Source: an uncultured Selenomonas sp.
GTDB taxonomy: Bacteria > Bacillota > Negativicutes > Selenomonadales > Selenomonadaceae
Assembly (NCBI GenBank): GCA_934202005.1
Contig: CAKPXP010000008.1
Span: forward strand, 1-64,000
DNA length: 64,000 nt
Reading direction: 5' to 3'
Positions within the stretch are counted from its first letter, which is position 1. Each line of letters begins with the position of its first letter. Positions 1 to 8,017 of the stretch are shown here, piece by piece. Under the pieces are notes generated by a model. It had not been told where the DNA came from, did no database searches, and saw nothing but the letters and a program-made list of their open reading frames with translations. The position numbers and the translations under genes are program-made.

Positions 1-1102
1 GCCGCAGCCCCGCGCTGGCCGACCGCCCCGGCGCAGCCGCGCCCGCCGGCGCATCGGCCGCATGCCCCGGCGCAGCCGCGCCCGCCGGTGTATCGGCCGC
101 TGCCTCCCGCACAGCAGCCCCATGCACTGCGGCTTGCCCCTGCGCCGTCGTCCCGCAGCCCCGCGCGGCCGCATCCTCGCAGGGACCGGTCGCCGCGGCG
201 CCCTCGCGCAGCACCCGCTGCAGCGCCGCGAGATGCGGACTCGCGAACGGCGCGCGCTCCAGCGTGAGGAAGATCCGCCGATACGCGCCGAGCGCCTGCG
301 CGAGCGGCATGAGCGGCGCGAGCACCGCCTCGCTCCGACGCGCCGCGAGCCACGTCAGCAGGAAAGAACCCGCGATGAGCCCGCCGGGCAAGAGCAGCGG
401 CACCGCCCCGAGCAGCGCCAGCGCGCACGCCGCGACATTCACCGCCGGCAGCAGCACGCAGGCCGCGCGCCGCAGCCCGGACGGCCGCCGCGGCGCCTCC
501 GCGAACGCCGCGAGCAGCGGCGCGACATCCTGCCCATCCGGCAGCAGCGCCCCGTACGACGCGAGCGTGAGCGCCGTCTGAGGATGCGCCGCGAGCTCCC
601 GGATCGCACCGTGCCGCGCGCGCACCAGCGCGAGCGCCGCGCCCTGCGGCGCCTCCGTGCGCAGCGCCGCCGCCAGCCGCTCGCGTCCCGCCCGCGTGCG
701 CGCCTGGCAGAGATACTGATAGAGCGACGACGGCCCGAACACATGCAGATCCGTCAGCTGCGGCCGTGCCGCCGCCAGATACGCCGCCCCATCCTCCGCT
801 AGATCGCGCCAGTGCCCGTCGAACCGCGTGAGCATCCCGTCGAGCACCGACAGCCGCGCCGTGAGCAGCACCAGCCGCCGCGCCGCCCGCCTGTGGCACA
901 CGACCAGCCGCGCGAACACGAACAACAGCGCCGCCCCGAGCGCCCCGAGCCCCGCGCTCCCATCATAGCCGCCCGCCAGCGCGAGCACCGCCGCCACGAA
1001 CACCACCCCGCGCGCGACCGAGACCCGCTGCAGCCGCCCGAGACACGATGACCTCTCCGCGAGCGCCGCCTCGCGCGCCGTCAGGAAAAACTTCTTCCGC
1101 AT
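1..1102 (-). CDS. MutS-family ATPase with membrane segments, N-terminal part (cut by window edge)
   Basis: The reading frame is open from ATG at 1102 (minus strand) to the window edge, 367 codons, so only the N-terminal part is visible. A GGAAAGGAG ribosome binding site lies just upstream. Two hydrophobic hairpins are visible (about residues 29-62 and 225-255), separated by the stretch TDLHVFGPSSLYQYLCQART, which matches the D-L-x-x-F-G-x-x-S-L-F/Y-x-x-L-x-x-A-R-T-R-x-G signature preceding the core of membrane-associated MutS-like ATPases. The Walker ATPase domain must lie beyond the edge. These proteins resemble MutS domains III and V but lack the mismatch-reading domain, and their role is not established. 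Residues near the edge form an Ala/Pro/Gly-rich stretch with a 13-residue tandem repeat that looks like a lineage-specific insertion. Confidence 0.75.
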   Translation of the reverse strand, partial: MRKKFFLTAREAALAERSSCLGRLQRVSVARGVVFVAAVLALAGGYDGSAGLGALGAALLFVFARLVVCHRRAARRLVLLTARLSVLDGMLTRFDGHWRDLAEDGAAYLAAARPQLTDLHVFGPSSLYQYLCQARTRAGRERLAAALRTEAPQGAALALVRARHGAIRELAAHPQTALTLASYGALLPDGQDVAPLLAAFAEAPRRPSGLRRAACVLLPAVNVAACALALLGAVPLLLPGGLIAGSFLLTWLAARRSEAVLAPLMPLAQALGAYRRIFLTLERAPFASPHLAALQRVLREGAAATGPCEDAAARGCGTTAQGQAAVHGAAVREAAADTPAGAAAPGHAADAPAGAAAPGRSASAGLR

Positions 1103-1422
1103 GATAGACTCCTTTCCAAACGCATCTTTCCTCCATTATCCTATACCGCGCCGCGAAAGGCAATCCCGCCGCGCCGCCAATGCCGCTGCCGCCGCGAAAA
1201 ATCCCGCCGCGCCGATGGCTGTGCGCCAAACCATCCCGCCGCGCAGCCGATCCTCGCCGTGAACATCCATCTTGCCGCCGCCGATCCCCGCCGCGAAACT
1301 CCTCCCGCCACACCGCGGGCAGCCGCTCCATTCCGGCAGCGAATCCCATTGCATTGCGAAAAGAAACGTGATACAATCATATATAAAGTCAACTCTAGTT
1401 TAACACAAAAAGGAGGTCTCCC
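1103..1422. other. Intergenic region, divergent promoters side
   Basis: Between the divergent MutS-like and ComK-like genes I see no credible gene. It holds the promoter at 1349-1377 and three copies of the 12-mer ATCCCGCCGCGC (1163, 1201, 1233) in an otherwise GC-rich, irregular stretch. Confidence 0.5.
1349..1377 (+). promoter_or_regulatory. Sigma-70 type promoter for the ComK-like gene
   Basis: TTGCAT (1349-1354), a 17-bp spacer and TACAAT (1372-1377), with TGA directly before the -10, which makes it an extended -10. Confidence 0.7.
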
Positions 1423-2253
1423 ATGAACAACGAAGAAATCAAAAAGAGCGCCGCACGCGCCGTGCCCGTCTCCACACTCTCGACCTACGTCGCCGCGCCC
1501 GCCGCGCCGGCCTACGCGACAGCCGCGCCCGCCGCTGCCGTCGCGTCCGCACGCATGCCTGCCGCGATTGCGCCCGCCGCATCCACCTGCGTGCCTGCCG
1601 CCGCGCCCGCCTGCGCATCTGCCGCGCCTGCCGACGCCCTCAGCGCCGCGCCCGCCCTCGCCGCCATCCCCGGCGACGACCTCGCGCCCGACGGCGCCAT
1701 CACCGCCATCCTGCCCATCTACGACGATAACGGCCGCGGCATCGTCATCTACACCGCCGACGGCGGCCGCCGCGTCACCGGGCGGCGCATGCGCAGCATC
1801 CTCCAGCGCCTCGCCGAGCGCAACTGCCGCACCATCCCCCTCATCCGCCGCCGCATGAAAGACCTCCTCGGCGGCCGCCAGGAACTCCCGCTCCCCATCA
1901 GCCCCCAGCTCATCCTCGTCCCCTGCAAGGTCGTCACCCCGCGCGTCAAAGGCGACGAGACCATCGGCTACTTCAGCCTCGCCCACATCCGCGCTCTCCA
2001 CACCCTGCCGCACCGCTCGCGCGGGCACGCCGCCGCGGCCGCACGTAGCGGCAGGAAAGCCCCCGGTGATCGCGCCGCCGCCCCGGTAGCCGCGCGCCAT
2101 GCCGCCGTCCCGGCCGCTGCCCGCCGCGCCGCCGATCCGCCCGTCTACGAGCTCAGCGACGGCCGCCGCGTCGCGCTCCTCTGCACCAGCGACACCGCGC
2201 GCCACCGCCTCGAGATGGCCGCCTACGCCCGCTGCCTCATGTTCGGCGCCTGA
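1423..2253 (+). CDS. ComK-like competence regulator candidate with Ala-rich extensions
   Basis: 276 aa, ATG at 1423 after AAGGAGG. The order of conserved-looking pieces in residues 88-190 and 235-276 resembles ComK, the Bacillus competence transcription factor: a GRR-R-x8-L segment, then RMKDLLGGRQELPLPISP (compare ComK's R-x-L-L-G-x-x-x-K-x-P-I-x-I-x-P), a 'P-T/VT-S/RVKGDE-W/Y-x-S-x-x-H-I' strand, and a C-terminal DGRRVALLCTSDTARHRLEM helix region. Residues 12-86 are almost all Ala/Pro and residues 195-232 are Ala/Arg-rich; neither belongs to the ComK fold. It is monocistronic, with its own promoter and terminator. The fold call is by eye from short motifs, so a function in competence is inference; the alternative is a lineage-specific protein of unknown role. 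Confidence 0.45.
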   Translation: MNNEEIKKSAARAVPVSTLSTYVAAPAAPAYATAAPAAAVASARMPAAIAPAASTCVPAAAPACASAAPADALSAAPALAAIPGDDLAPDGAITAILPIYDDNGRGIVIYTADGGRRVTGRRMRSILQRLAERNCRTIPLIRRRMKDLLGGRQELPLPISPQLILVPCKVVTPRVKGDETIGYFSLAHIRALHTLPHRSRGHAAAAARSGRKAPGDRAAAPVAARHAAVPAAARRAADPPVYELSDGRRVALLCTSDTARHRLEMAAYARCLMFGA

Positions 2254-2272
2254 GCCATCGCTCCCTTCCTCC

Positions 2273-2312
2273 ATCGCCCTCCGCTGCCGCAGACAGCAGA
2301 GGGCGATTTTCT
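2273..2312 (+). terminator. Rho-independent terminator
   Basis: 14-bp stem ATCGCCCTCCGCTG / CAGCAGAGGGCGAT with one mismatch, 7-nt loop, then TTTTC. It closes the ComK-like transcription unit. Confidence 0.8.
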
Positions 2313-2354
2313 CACCCATTGCTCAAAATCCGCAAAATCCCGCCCTTCGGCCAG

Positions 2355-2381
2355 TTGCCAAAACATATCATCTGGTATAAG
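2355..2381 (+). promoter_or_regulatory. Probable promoter of the polysaccharide locus
   Basis: TTGCCA (2355-2360) and an extended -10 TGG-TATAAG (2373-2381), spacer 15 bp. Short spacing is offset by the TGN extension. The first gene starts about 115 bp downstream, leaving a sizeable leader. Confidence 0.5.
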
Positions 2382-2497
2382 ATTACATCAAGATACATAA
2401 GATAGGGGAGTTGTAGCCTGCCGCGCGCGCCAGCCGCCGCACCCGGACATCTCCCCATCCTCTCTGAAAACGACAAAGAAAACGAGGAACACGATAC

Positions 2498-3934
2498 ATG
2501 AAACGAACCTACCCAGGCTTTGCGTACAGCGGACACTACCTCTATCCGCTCCTCTTCCTCGCACTCGACTACGCGGCCATCCTCCTCGCGGAGTACGCCG
2601 CGCTCGGCGTGCAGCGCGGCCTCTCGCTCCACACGAGCCCCTTCGCGCTCCGGCACTCCTACCTCTACATCTGGATCCCCTGCGTCTATCAGCTCTTCCT
2701 CTTCCGCTCCCACACCTACCGGGAGATGCGCCCCCTCATCGACATCATGCGCACCACATGCTACGCACTCGTCTTCGGCGCCCTCGCCACCGTCTGCATC
2801 CTCTTCCTCATGGCCCCGGGCGGCGGCACCTCGCACCTCTTCTTCGCCGCATTCTACCTCTTCTCCTTCCTCTTCGTCTACGGCGAGCGCTACGCAGCCC
2901 TCTGCATCATGAAACGCCTCGACGCCTTCTACGAGCCCGTCATCCTCATCGGCGCGGGCAAGACCGCCGAGCGCGTCCTCCGCTTCTACGCAAGCGACCT
3001 CGGCTGCCGCTACCGCGTCCGCGGCATCATCGACGACGCCCCCGTCTCGCGGCGCCTCGCGGAGAAATACCGCCTCTACGGCGGCATCGCCAAAGCAGCG
3101 CGCATCCTCCGGCACACAGGCGTCCAGACCGTCATCATCACCGCCCCCGGCATGGAAAAGGAAGCACTCCAGCGCCTCATCGAGAGCATCCAGCCCTACG
3201 TGCGCAACATCCTCCTCGTCCCCGACCTCATCGGCACACCGCTCGCGAGCATCGACACCCAGACCCTCTTCTCCGAGGAGATCCTCATGCTCTGCCTGCG
3301 CAACAACCTCGCCCGGCGGCGCAACCGCATCTACAAACGCATCTTCGACCTCACACTCACCATCACGGGCGGCCTCCTCATCTCGCCGCTCCTCCTCGCC
3401 ATCGCCATCGCCATCAAACTCGACAGCCGCGGCCCCGCGTTCTACAACGCCGACCGCATCGGCCTCCACGGCAAGACCTTCAAATGCTACAAATTCCGCA
3501 GTATGTACCAAAACAGCGACGAACAACTGCAAACCTACCTCGCCGCCCATCCCGACAAAAAACGCGAATGGGATATCTACCAAAAAATCAAAGGCTACGA
3601 CCCACGCGTCACCCGCGTCGGCGCCTTTCTCCGCAGGACTAGCCTCGACGAACTGCCGCAGATACTGAACGTCCTCAAAGGCGACATGAGCCTCGTAGGC
3701 CCGCGTCCCTACCTGCCGCGCGAAAAAGACAAGATCGGCAGCGACCTGCGCACCATCGCCCTCGCCAAGCCCGGCATCACCGGCATGTGGCAGACCAGCG
3801 GCCGCAGCGACACCACATTCGCCGAGCGCGTCTCCATGGACACCTGGTACGTGCGCAACTGGTCCGTCTGGATCGACATCATGTACCTCATCAAGACCTT
3901 CAGCGTCGTCGTCCACAGCAAAGGCGCCTACTGA
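2498..3934 (+). CDS. wbaP: Undecaprenyl-phosphate sugar-1-phosphate transferase (WbaP/WcaJ type)
   Basis: 478 aa. Initiating enzyme of surface-glycan synthesis: it moves a sugar-1-phosphate, usually hexose, from a UDP-sugar to undecaprenyl phosphate at the inner membrane. N-terminal hydrophobic segments (residues 10-35, 50-70, 85-108, 112-132), a Rossmann-like middle domain beginning [17 protein letters not shown] (about 148-164), a re-entrant hydrophobic helix near 288-308, and the C-terminal catalytic domain with KCYKFRSMY, the [24 protein letters not shown] signature and the terminal KPGITGMWQ block. Length fits the long WbaP form with the extra domain. The ribosome binding site (CGAGGAA) is weak but the next ATG would remove conserved sequence. 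First gene of the locus, about 115 nt upstream of the Wza-like gene. The exact sugar (Gal versus Glc) cannot be read from sequence. Confidence 0.9.
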   Translation: MKRTYPGFAYSGHYLYPLLFLALDYAAILLAEYAALGVQRGLSLHTSPFALRHSYLYIWIPCVYQLFLFRSHTYREMRPLIDIMRTTCYALVFGALATVCILFLMAPGGGTSHLFFAAFYLFSFLFVYGERYAALCIMKRLDAFYEPVILIGAGKTAERVLRFYASDLGCRYRVRGIIDDAPVSRRLAEKYRLYGGIAKAARILRHTGVQTVIITAPGMEKEALQRLIESIQPYVRNILLVPDLIGTPLASIDTQTLFSEEILMLCLRNNLARRRNRIYKRIFDLTLTITGGLLISPLLLAIAIAIKLDSRGPAFYNADRIGLHGKTFKCYKFRSMYQNSDEQLQTYLAAHPDKKREWDIYQKIKGYDPRVTRVGAFLRRTSLDELPQILNVLKGDMSLVGPRPYLPREKDKIGSDLRTIALAKPGITGMWQTSGRSDTTFAERVSMDTWYVRNWSVWIDIMYLIKTFSVVVHSKGAY

Positions 3935-4049
3935 GCCGCCCTGCCGCAAGGGCGATACACCATAGCCCCCGGAGGGGACATCTGCGTATGTAGATTGCCG
4001 AAACACGTAACATACCATTTCCATCATAGAAAAGTAAGGAGAACCACCG

Positions 4050-4994
4050 ATGAAAAAGAAACTAACCGCCTGGATCGCCACCGCCCTCGTCATGGGCAGC
4101 ACCCTCACCACCGCCGCGGCCGCCGACACCGACAGCGTCGCGCGCGAAATGGCCGCCGACACCCAGACAGCCGCCGATACCGCCGCCCCGGCCCGCGCCG
4201 CCGCCCGGACAGCCGCCCCGGCCGCTGCCGCCGCCCAGCCCACAGCCCCGGCCGCCGTCGACCTCACACCGAGAGCCGACAGGGGATCCCAGTCCGCTCC
4301 CGGCCAGCCTGTCTACATCGAGCGCAGCGACATCTTCGAGACCGCCGAGCTGCGCCGCGCGGCCACAGCCCCCAGCTACCGTCTCTACCGCGGCGACACC
4401 GTCGCCATCAAAGCCGTCGGCTTCGACTCCGGCGACGCGGACGCCGGCGACGCAAAACTCAGCGGCTCCGGCATCGGCGGCTTCACCGTCGGCATCGACG
4501 GCTTCACCGTTGGCATCGACGGCTACGTCCAGCTCCCCTTCGTCGGCAACGTCAAAATGGAAGGCCTCACCCTCGACGAAGCCAAAGAAGTCCTCATGGA
4601 GAGCCTCACCCAATACCTCCGCATCCCCGACCTCTCCCTCCTCATCACCAGCTACGGCCCGCGCAAAGTCTACGTCATGGGCGAAGTCGCGCACCCCGGC
4701 CTCGTCAACCTCAGCATCGACAACATGAACGCCTACGCCGCCCTTGCCAGCGCCGGCGGCTGGACCAGCCGCGGCCGCAGTACCCGCACCCAGATCATCC
4801 GCGTCATCGACGGCACCATGTACTACCGCCGCCTCGACATGAAACAATACATCAAAAAACACGACCTCACCCAAAACGTCATGGTCGAAGACGGCGACAT
4901 CATCTACGTCCCATCCTCCAACGGCTTCAAATTCAACGAAGACATCCTCCCATACGTCAGCGTCTACGCCCTCTACAAAAACCTCACCGACTGA
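4050..4994 (+). CDS. Polysaccharide export protein, Wza/SLBB family
   Basis: 314 aa with AAGGAG before the ATG. Signal peptide at residues 1-25 (KKK, hydrophobic run, then AAAADT) without a lipobox Cys, then an Ala-rich linker to about residue 75. The poly_export domain begins at YRLYRGDTVAIKA, followed by GYVQLPFVGNVKMEGLTLDEA, and an SLBB domain starts at KVYVMGEVAHPGLVNL. This family forms the outer-membrane or periplasmic exit channel for capsule or exopolysaccharide. The absence of a lipid anchor suggests a soluble or differently anchored form. A 21-bp tandem duplication (4479-4520) repeats GFTVGID just before the first conserved strand. It sits between the initiating transferase and the chain-length protein, as expected for a Wzy-type locus. 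Confidence 0.85.
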   Translation: MKKKLTAWIATALVMGSTLTTAAAADTDSVAREMAADTQTAADTAAPARAAARTAAPAAAAAQPTAPAAVDLTPRADRGSQSAPGQPVYIERSDIFETAELRRAATAPSYRLYRGDTVAIKAVGFDSGDADAGDAKLSGSGIGGFTVGIDGFTVGIDGYVQLPFVGNVKMEGLTLDEAKEVLMESLTQYLRIPDLSLLITSYGPRKVYVMGEVAHPGLVNLSIDNMNAYAALASAGGWTSRGRSTRTQIIRVIDGTMYYRRLDMKQYIKKHDLTQNVMVEDGDIIYVPSSNGFKFNEDILPYVSVYALYKNLTD

Positions 4995-5158
4995 CAGCAG
5001 CACAAAGCGCAGCCCGGGACGGGGAACCGCACAGCGGTAGAAGAGCATCCCCGTGCTCTCCCTGAGCGATACCGGCACGCCGGCCTACGACGACCTGCTC
5101 GCAGGCATGCCTGCGAGCAGCATCATCGATACATCCATACACCGATACGAAAAAGCAG
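4995..5158. other. Intergenic region with perfect 26-bp palindrome
   Basis: No gene seen. Positions 5042-5059 form a small hairpin (AGAGCA/TGCTCT) and 5095-5120 a perfect 26-bp palindrome centred on GGCATGCC with arms CTGCTCGCAGGCA. No T-run follows, so it does not read as a standard terminator. Confidence 0.5.
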
Positions 5159-5187
5159 TTGACTTCCCCCTGGGAAATGGCTATGCT
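5159..5187 (+). promoter_or_regulatory. Promoter upstream of the Wzz-like gene
   Basis: TTGACT (5159-5164), 17-bp spacer, TATGCT (5182-5187). Suggests the chain-length gene and the genes after it can be transcribed separately from wbaP-wza. Confidence 0.6.
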
Positions 5188-5268
5188 CAAAGAGCATAAA
5201 CACCGTCAGAACATCTACACCGCTGCCAGCGCAGCACTCACTACGAACAATGATAAGGAGTGGACTCA

Positions 5269-6618
5269 TTGGATTTAGAGAAAGAAGAAAGCATCGACCT
5301 CGGCAAGCTCTGGCAGGTCGCAAAAACACACTGGAAAGTCGTCGGCGGCATCATCGTCGGCTGCACCATCCTCGCAGCCGTCATCTCCCTCCTCCTGCCG
5401 AAACAATACGAGTCGACCACCCTCGTGCAGACGCGTGACGCCAACAAAGCCATGGGCGGGCAGGCAGCTGCCGCCATGGCCCTGCTCGGCGGTGGCAGCG
5501 GCGTCGCGAGCCCCACGACCAACTACATGGAACTCATGAAATCCCGCACCGTCCTCGAGCCCATCATCGACGCCATGGACTGGGAAGACCCGGAGAAAAA
5601 ACCAGATGCCAAAGAATTCGCGAAATCCTACCTCGACATCAAAAACACCAAGAGCACCAACCTCATCGAAGTAACCGCCAAAGGCAAAACCCCGGAGGAA
5701 GCCCAGCAGATCTCCCAGAGCGTCGTTGACAACTTCCTCGCCATGCAGACCAACAACCAGCAGCAGACGCAGAGCCTCCTCGTGAAATTCCTCAACGACC
5801 GCATCGAGGAAGCCAAAAAAGACTCTGACGAAGCCGCGCAGAAATTCGCCGACTACTCGCGCGAGCACAAACTCTACAGCCCAGATGAGCAGCTAAAGGC
5901 AGCCATCACGCAGGTCTCCGCCTATGACAAATCCATCGCCGACCTCCAGAGCCAGCAAAAATCAGCCCAGGCCCAGTATGACGTCGCCACGGACAAACTC
6001 GGTCAGCAAAAAGCAAGCTCCAAAGCCTACAATATTAATGACAACAGCAACGTCCAGAGCATCCGCGGCCAGATCGTCGCCAAAGAAGTCGACCTCGCCG
6101 GACTGCGCCAGAGATACACGGAACGCCATCCGAGCGTCGTTGTAGCCGAGCAGCAACTCTCCCAGCTTCAGAGACAGCTCGCGAATGAAGTCAGCGCCGT
6201 CGTTGACTCCAGCGCCGCCAGCCTCAACCCCGCCCAAATGGAACTCCTCAAGAACCAGGCCATAGCCGAAGCCTCCGTCAGCGCCGCCAAAGCCAGCGAA
6301 GCCGCCGTCCGCGCTAAAAAAGGCGAAATCGAGCAAGACGTCAACAAATACCCCGACGAAATGGTCACCTACCTCGAACTCAAAAGTGACGCCGAAATAA
6401 AAAAGACCATCTACACCAACCTCGTCCAGCAGTGCGAGCAAAACAAAATCCAGGAAGCCATGGAAGCCATGGACATCCAAGTCATCGACCCCGCCAACCT
6501 CCCCGATGAAGACAAACCGAGCGCCCCGCGGAAAAAACTCATCACCGCCATCGGGCTCGTCCTCGGCTGCATGATCGCCTTTGGCTACAGCCTTGTCATG
6601 TACAAGCGCGAGGCGTGA
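5269..6618 (+). CDS. Chain-length determinant / polysaccharide co-polymerase (Wzz type)
   Basis: 449 aa from TTG at 5269, chosen because AAGGAG (5255-5260) lies 8 nt upstream; the GTG at 5260 would overlap that site. Controls glycan length together with the Wzy polymerase. Layout: cytoplasmic start, membrane helix at about residues 24-45 (VGGIIVGCTILAAVISLLL), a Wzz domain with the KSRTVLEPII region, a long periplasmic coiled-coil portion (about 180-390, rich in A, Q, K, E), and a second membrane helix near the C-terminus (LITAIGLVLGCMIAFGYSLVMY). There is no C-terminal tyrosine-kinase domain and no partner kinase gene nearby. Third component of the export machinery. Confidence 0.88.
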   Translation: MDLEKEESIDLGKLWQVAKTHWKVVGGIIVGCTILAAVISLLLPKQYESTTLVQTRDANKAMGGQAAAAMALLGGGSGVASPTTNYMELMKSRTVLEPIIDAMDWEDPEKKPDAKEFAKSYLDIKNTKSTNLIEVTAKGKTPEEAQQISQSVVDNFLAMQTNNQQQTQSLLVKFLNDRIEEAKKDSDEAAQKFADYSREHKLYSPDEQLKAAITQVSAYDKSIADLQSQQKSAQAQYDVATDKLGQQKASSKAYNINDNSNVQSIRGQIVAKEVDLAGLRQRYTERHPSVVVAEQQLSQLQRQLANEVSAVVDSSAASLNPAQMELLKNQAIAEASVSAAKASEAAVRAKKGEIEQDVNKYPDEMVTYLELKSDAEIKKTIYTNLVQQCEQNKIQEAMEAMDIQVIDPANLPDEDKPSAPRKKLITAIGLVLGCMIAFGYSLVMYKREA

Positions 6619-6929
6619 GACAGCCCCTCATAGCAGCCGCTGCGCAGTGTCAGATATAGTTGCTGTGAGAGTATATTTCATAAGCCGAAAAAGCATCAGC
6701 CGAAAGAAAGCATCACTGAAGCCGTCAGAATCTTTGATACATAGCAGGCTATCATGCTTTTCAGGTGTAGAGAGAACGCAGAAAGGTCTAGCATCATGAG
6801 ATTTCGCGAACGAATGACAGGTTACATCGAAATATCTCCGGAGAGAGAGTATGAGAAGGCCCTTCGCTCCCTTTATCCACACCTTATCCCCAATGACAGT
6901 GGATACACCGCAGACAGGCGGTGTGCGTG
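6619..6929. other. Intergenic region, nothing recognised
   Basis: About 310 bp between the Wzz-like gene and the first glycosyltransferase. No gene, convincing promoter or terminator seen; composition drops in GC in its first half. Confidence 0.4.
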
Positions 6930-8003
6930 ATGAGAGTACTGCACGTCGGCGAATACGTCCAGGGCGGCGTCGCCACCTACATCCGCACCCTCCTCGACCA
7001 TCCGGAGTACCCGGACATCGAGGACTTCCTGATCTGCGCGGACAAGAACAGCGAGACGCACTGGCAGCTGCCAGCGGATCACATCCACTACTACCACTAC
7101 CATAGGAGCCTGGCGCAGATCCCGCATGCCATCCATGCCATCCGCAAGGCCATCCGGGCCATCCAGCCGGACGTCGTCTACTGCCACAGCACCTGGGCCG
7201 GCCTCTTCGTCCGGCTCCCCCTGCTGCTCCAGCGCAAGCCCTGCCGCATCATCTACAACGCCCACGGCTGGGCCTTCCTGCGCGACACCGCCGAGTGGAA
7301 ACGCCGCATCTACGCGGCCATAGAGAGAGTCCTGCAGACGCGGACGGACGCCATCATCAACGTATCGCGCTACGAGTACCAGGCCGCCCTCCACTACGGC
7401 CTGAAGGAAGATAACCAGACCGTCATCTACAGCGGCATCTCCCCGGAAAAAGGCCCCATCGACCCGGCGGTGAAACTGCCCCTGGGGAAAATTAACCTCC
7501 TGTTTGTAGGCAGATTTGATCCCCAAAAAGGCCTGGATATCCTCCTGGAGGCCTTCAACGCCTGCCAGCGCGACGACCTCCACCTCACCATCATCGGCGA
7601 CAACGTCGTCGGCGGCGGCGTAAAAATCGAAAAGAAAAACACCGACCGCATCACCTTCCTCGGCTGGGTACCACACGAAAAACTCGCGAGCTACTACACC
7701 GCCTGCGACGCCGTCGTCATGCCCAGCCGCTGGGAAGCCTTCGGCCTCGTCGCCATCGAGGCGATGAAATACGGCAAACCTGTTATCGCGAGCGATCGGG
7801 GGGCGTTGCCAGAACTCGTGAAGGATGGTGTGAATGGATATGTATTCGCTTTCGAGACGCCGAATCAGCTGACGGAGATTCTAGATGCAGCAGATCCTGC
7901 GGGATTCAAGGCCATTGGGGCATATAATGTGATGGAGTTCAGGGAGAAGTATCAAGATCAGTTGTTCAAGAAAAATAGCTTTTGTTTATATCAAGACGGA
8001 TAA
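6930..8003 (+). CDS. Glycosyltransferase, GT4 family
   Basis: 357 aa from ATG at 6930 (the GTG at 6921 is a possible alternative; MRVLHVGEYVQGGVATYI is the usual start of the N-terminal Rossmann domain). GT4 retaining enzymes transfer a sugar from a nucleotide-sugar to a lipid-linked acceptor at the cytoplasmic membrane face. The C-terminal domain opens with LLFVGRFDPQKGLDILLEAF, and the donor-binding E-x7-E motif is present in SRWEAFGLVAIEAMKYGKP. Codon use changes abruptly near 7780: upstream codons end almost always in C or G, while the last 75 codons are AT-rich, like the next genes. The gene therefore appears to straddle a recombination boundary. Donor and acceptor are not predictable. 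Confidence 0.85.
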   Translation: MRVLHVGEYVQGGVATYIRTLLDHPEYPDIEDFLICADKNSETHWQLPADHIHYYHYHRSLAQIPHAIHAIRKAIRAIQPDVVYCHSTWAGLFVRLPLLLQRKPCRIIYNAHGWAFLRDTAEWKRRIYAAIERVLQTRTDAIINVSRYEYQAALHYGLKEDNQTVIYSGISPEKGPIDPAVKLPLGKINLLFVGRFDPQKGLDILLEAFNACQRDDLHLTIIGDNVVGGGVKIEKKNTDRITFLGWVPHEKLASYYTACDAVVMPSRWEAFGLVAIEAMKYGKPVIASDRGALPELVKDGVNGYVFAFETPNQLTEILDAADPAGFKAIGAYNVMEFREKYQDQLFKKNSFCLYQDG

Positions 8004-8017
8004 AATGGAGAGAAGAC

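Noticed and set aside
62..802. 246-codon plus-strand frame rich in Arg
   Set aside because: Shadow of the minus-strand MutS-like gene, which has clear family motifs and a ribosome binding site.
2312..4267. 651-codon open frame on the minus strand
   Set aside because: It lies opposite wbaP, has the Asp/Val/Ala-rich composition of an antisense shadow in GC-rich DNA, and shows no motif or ribosome binding site.
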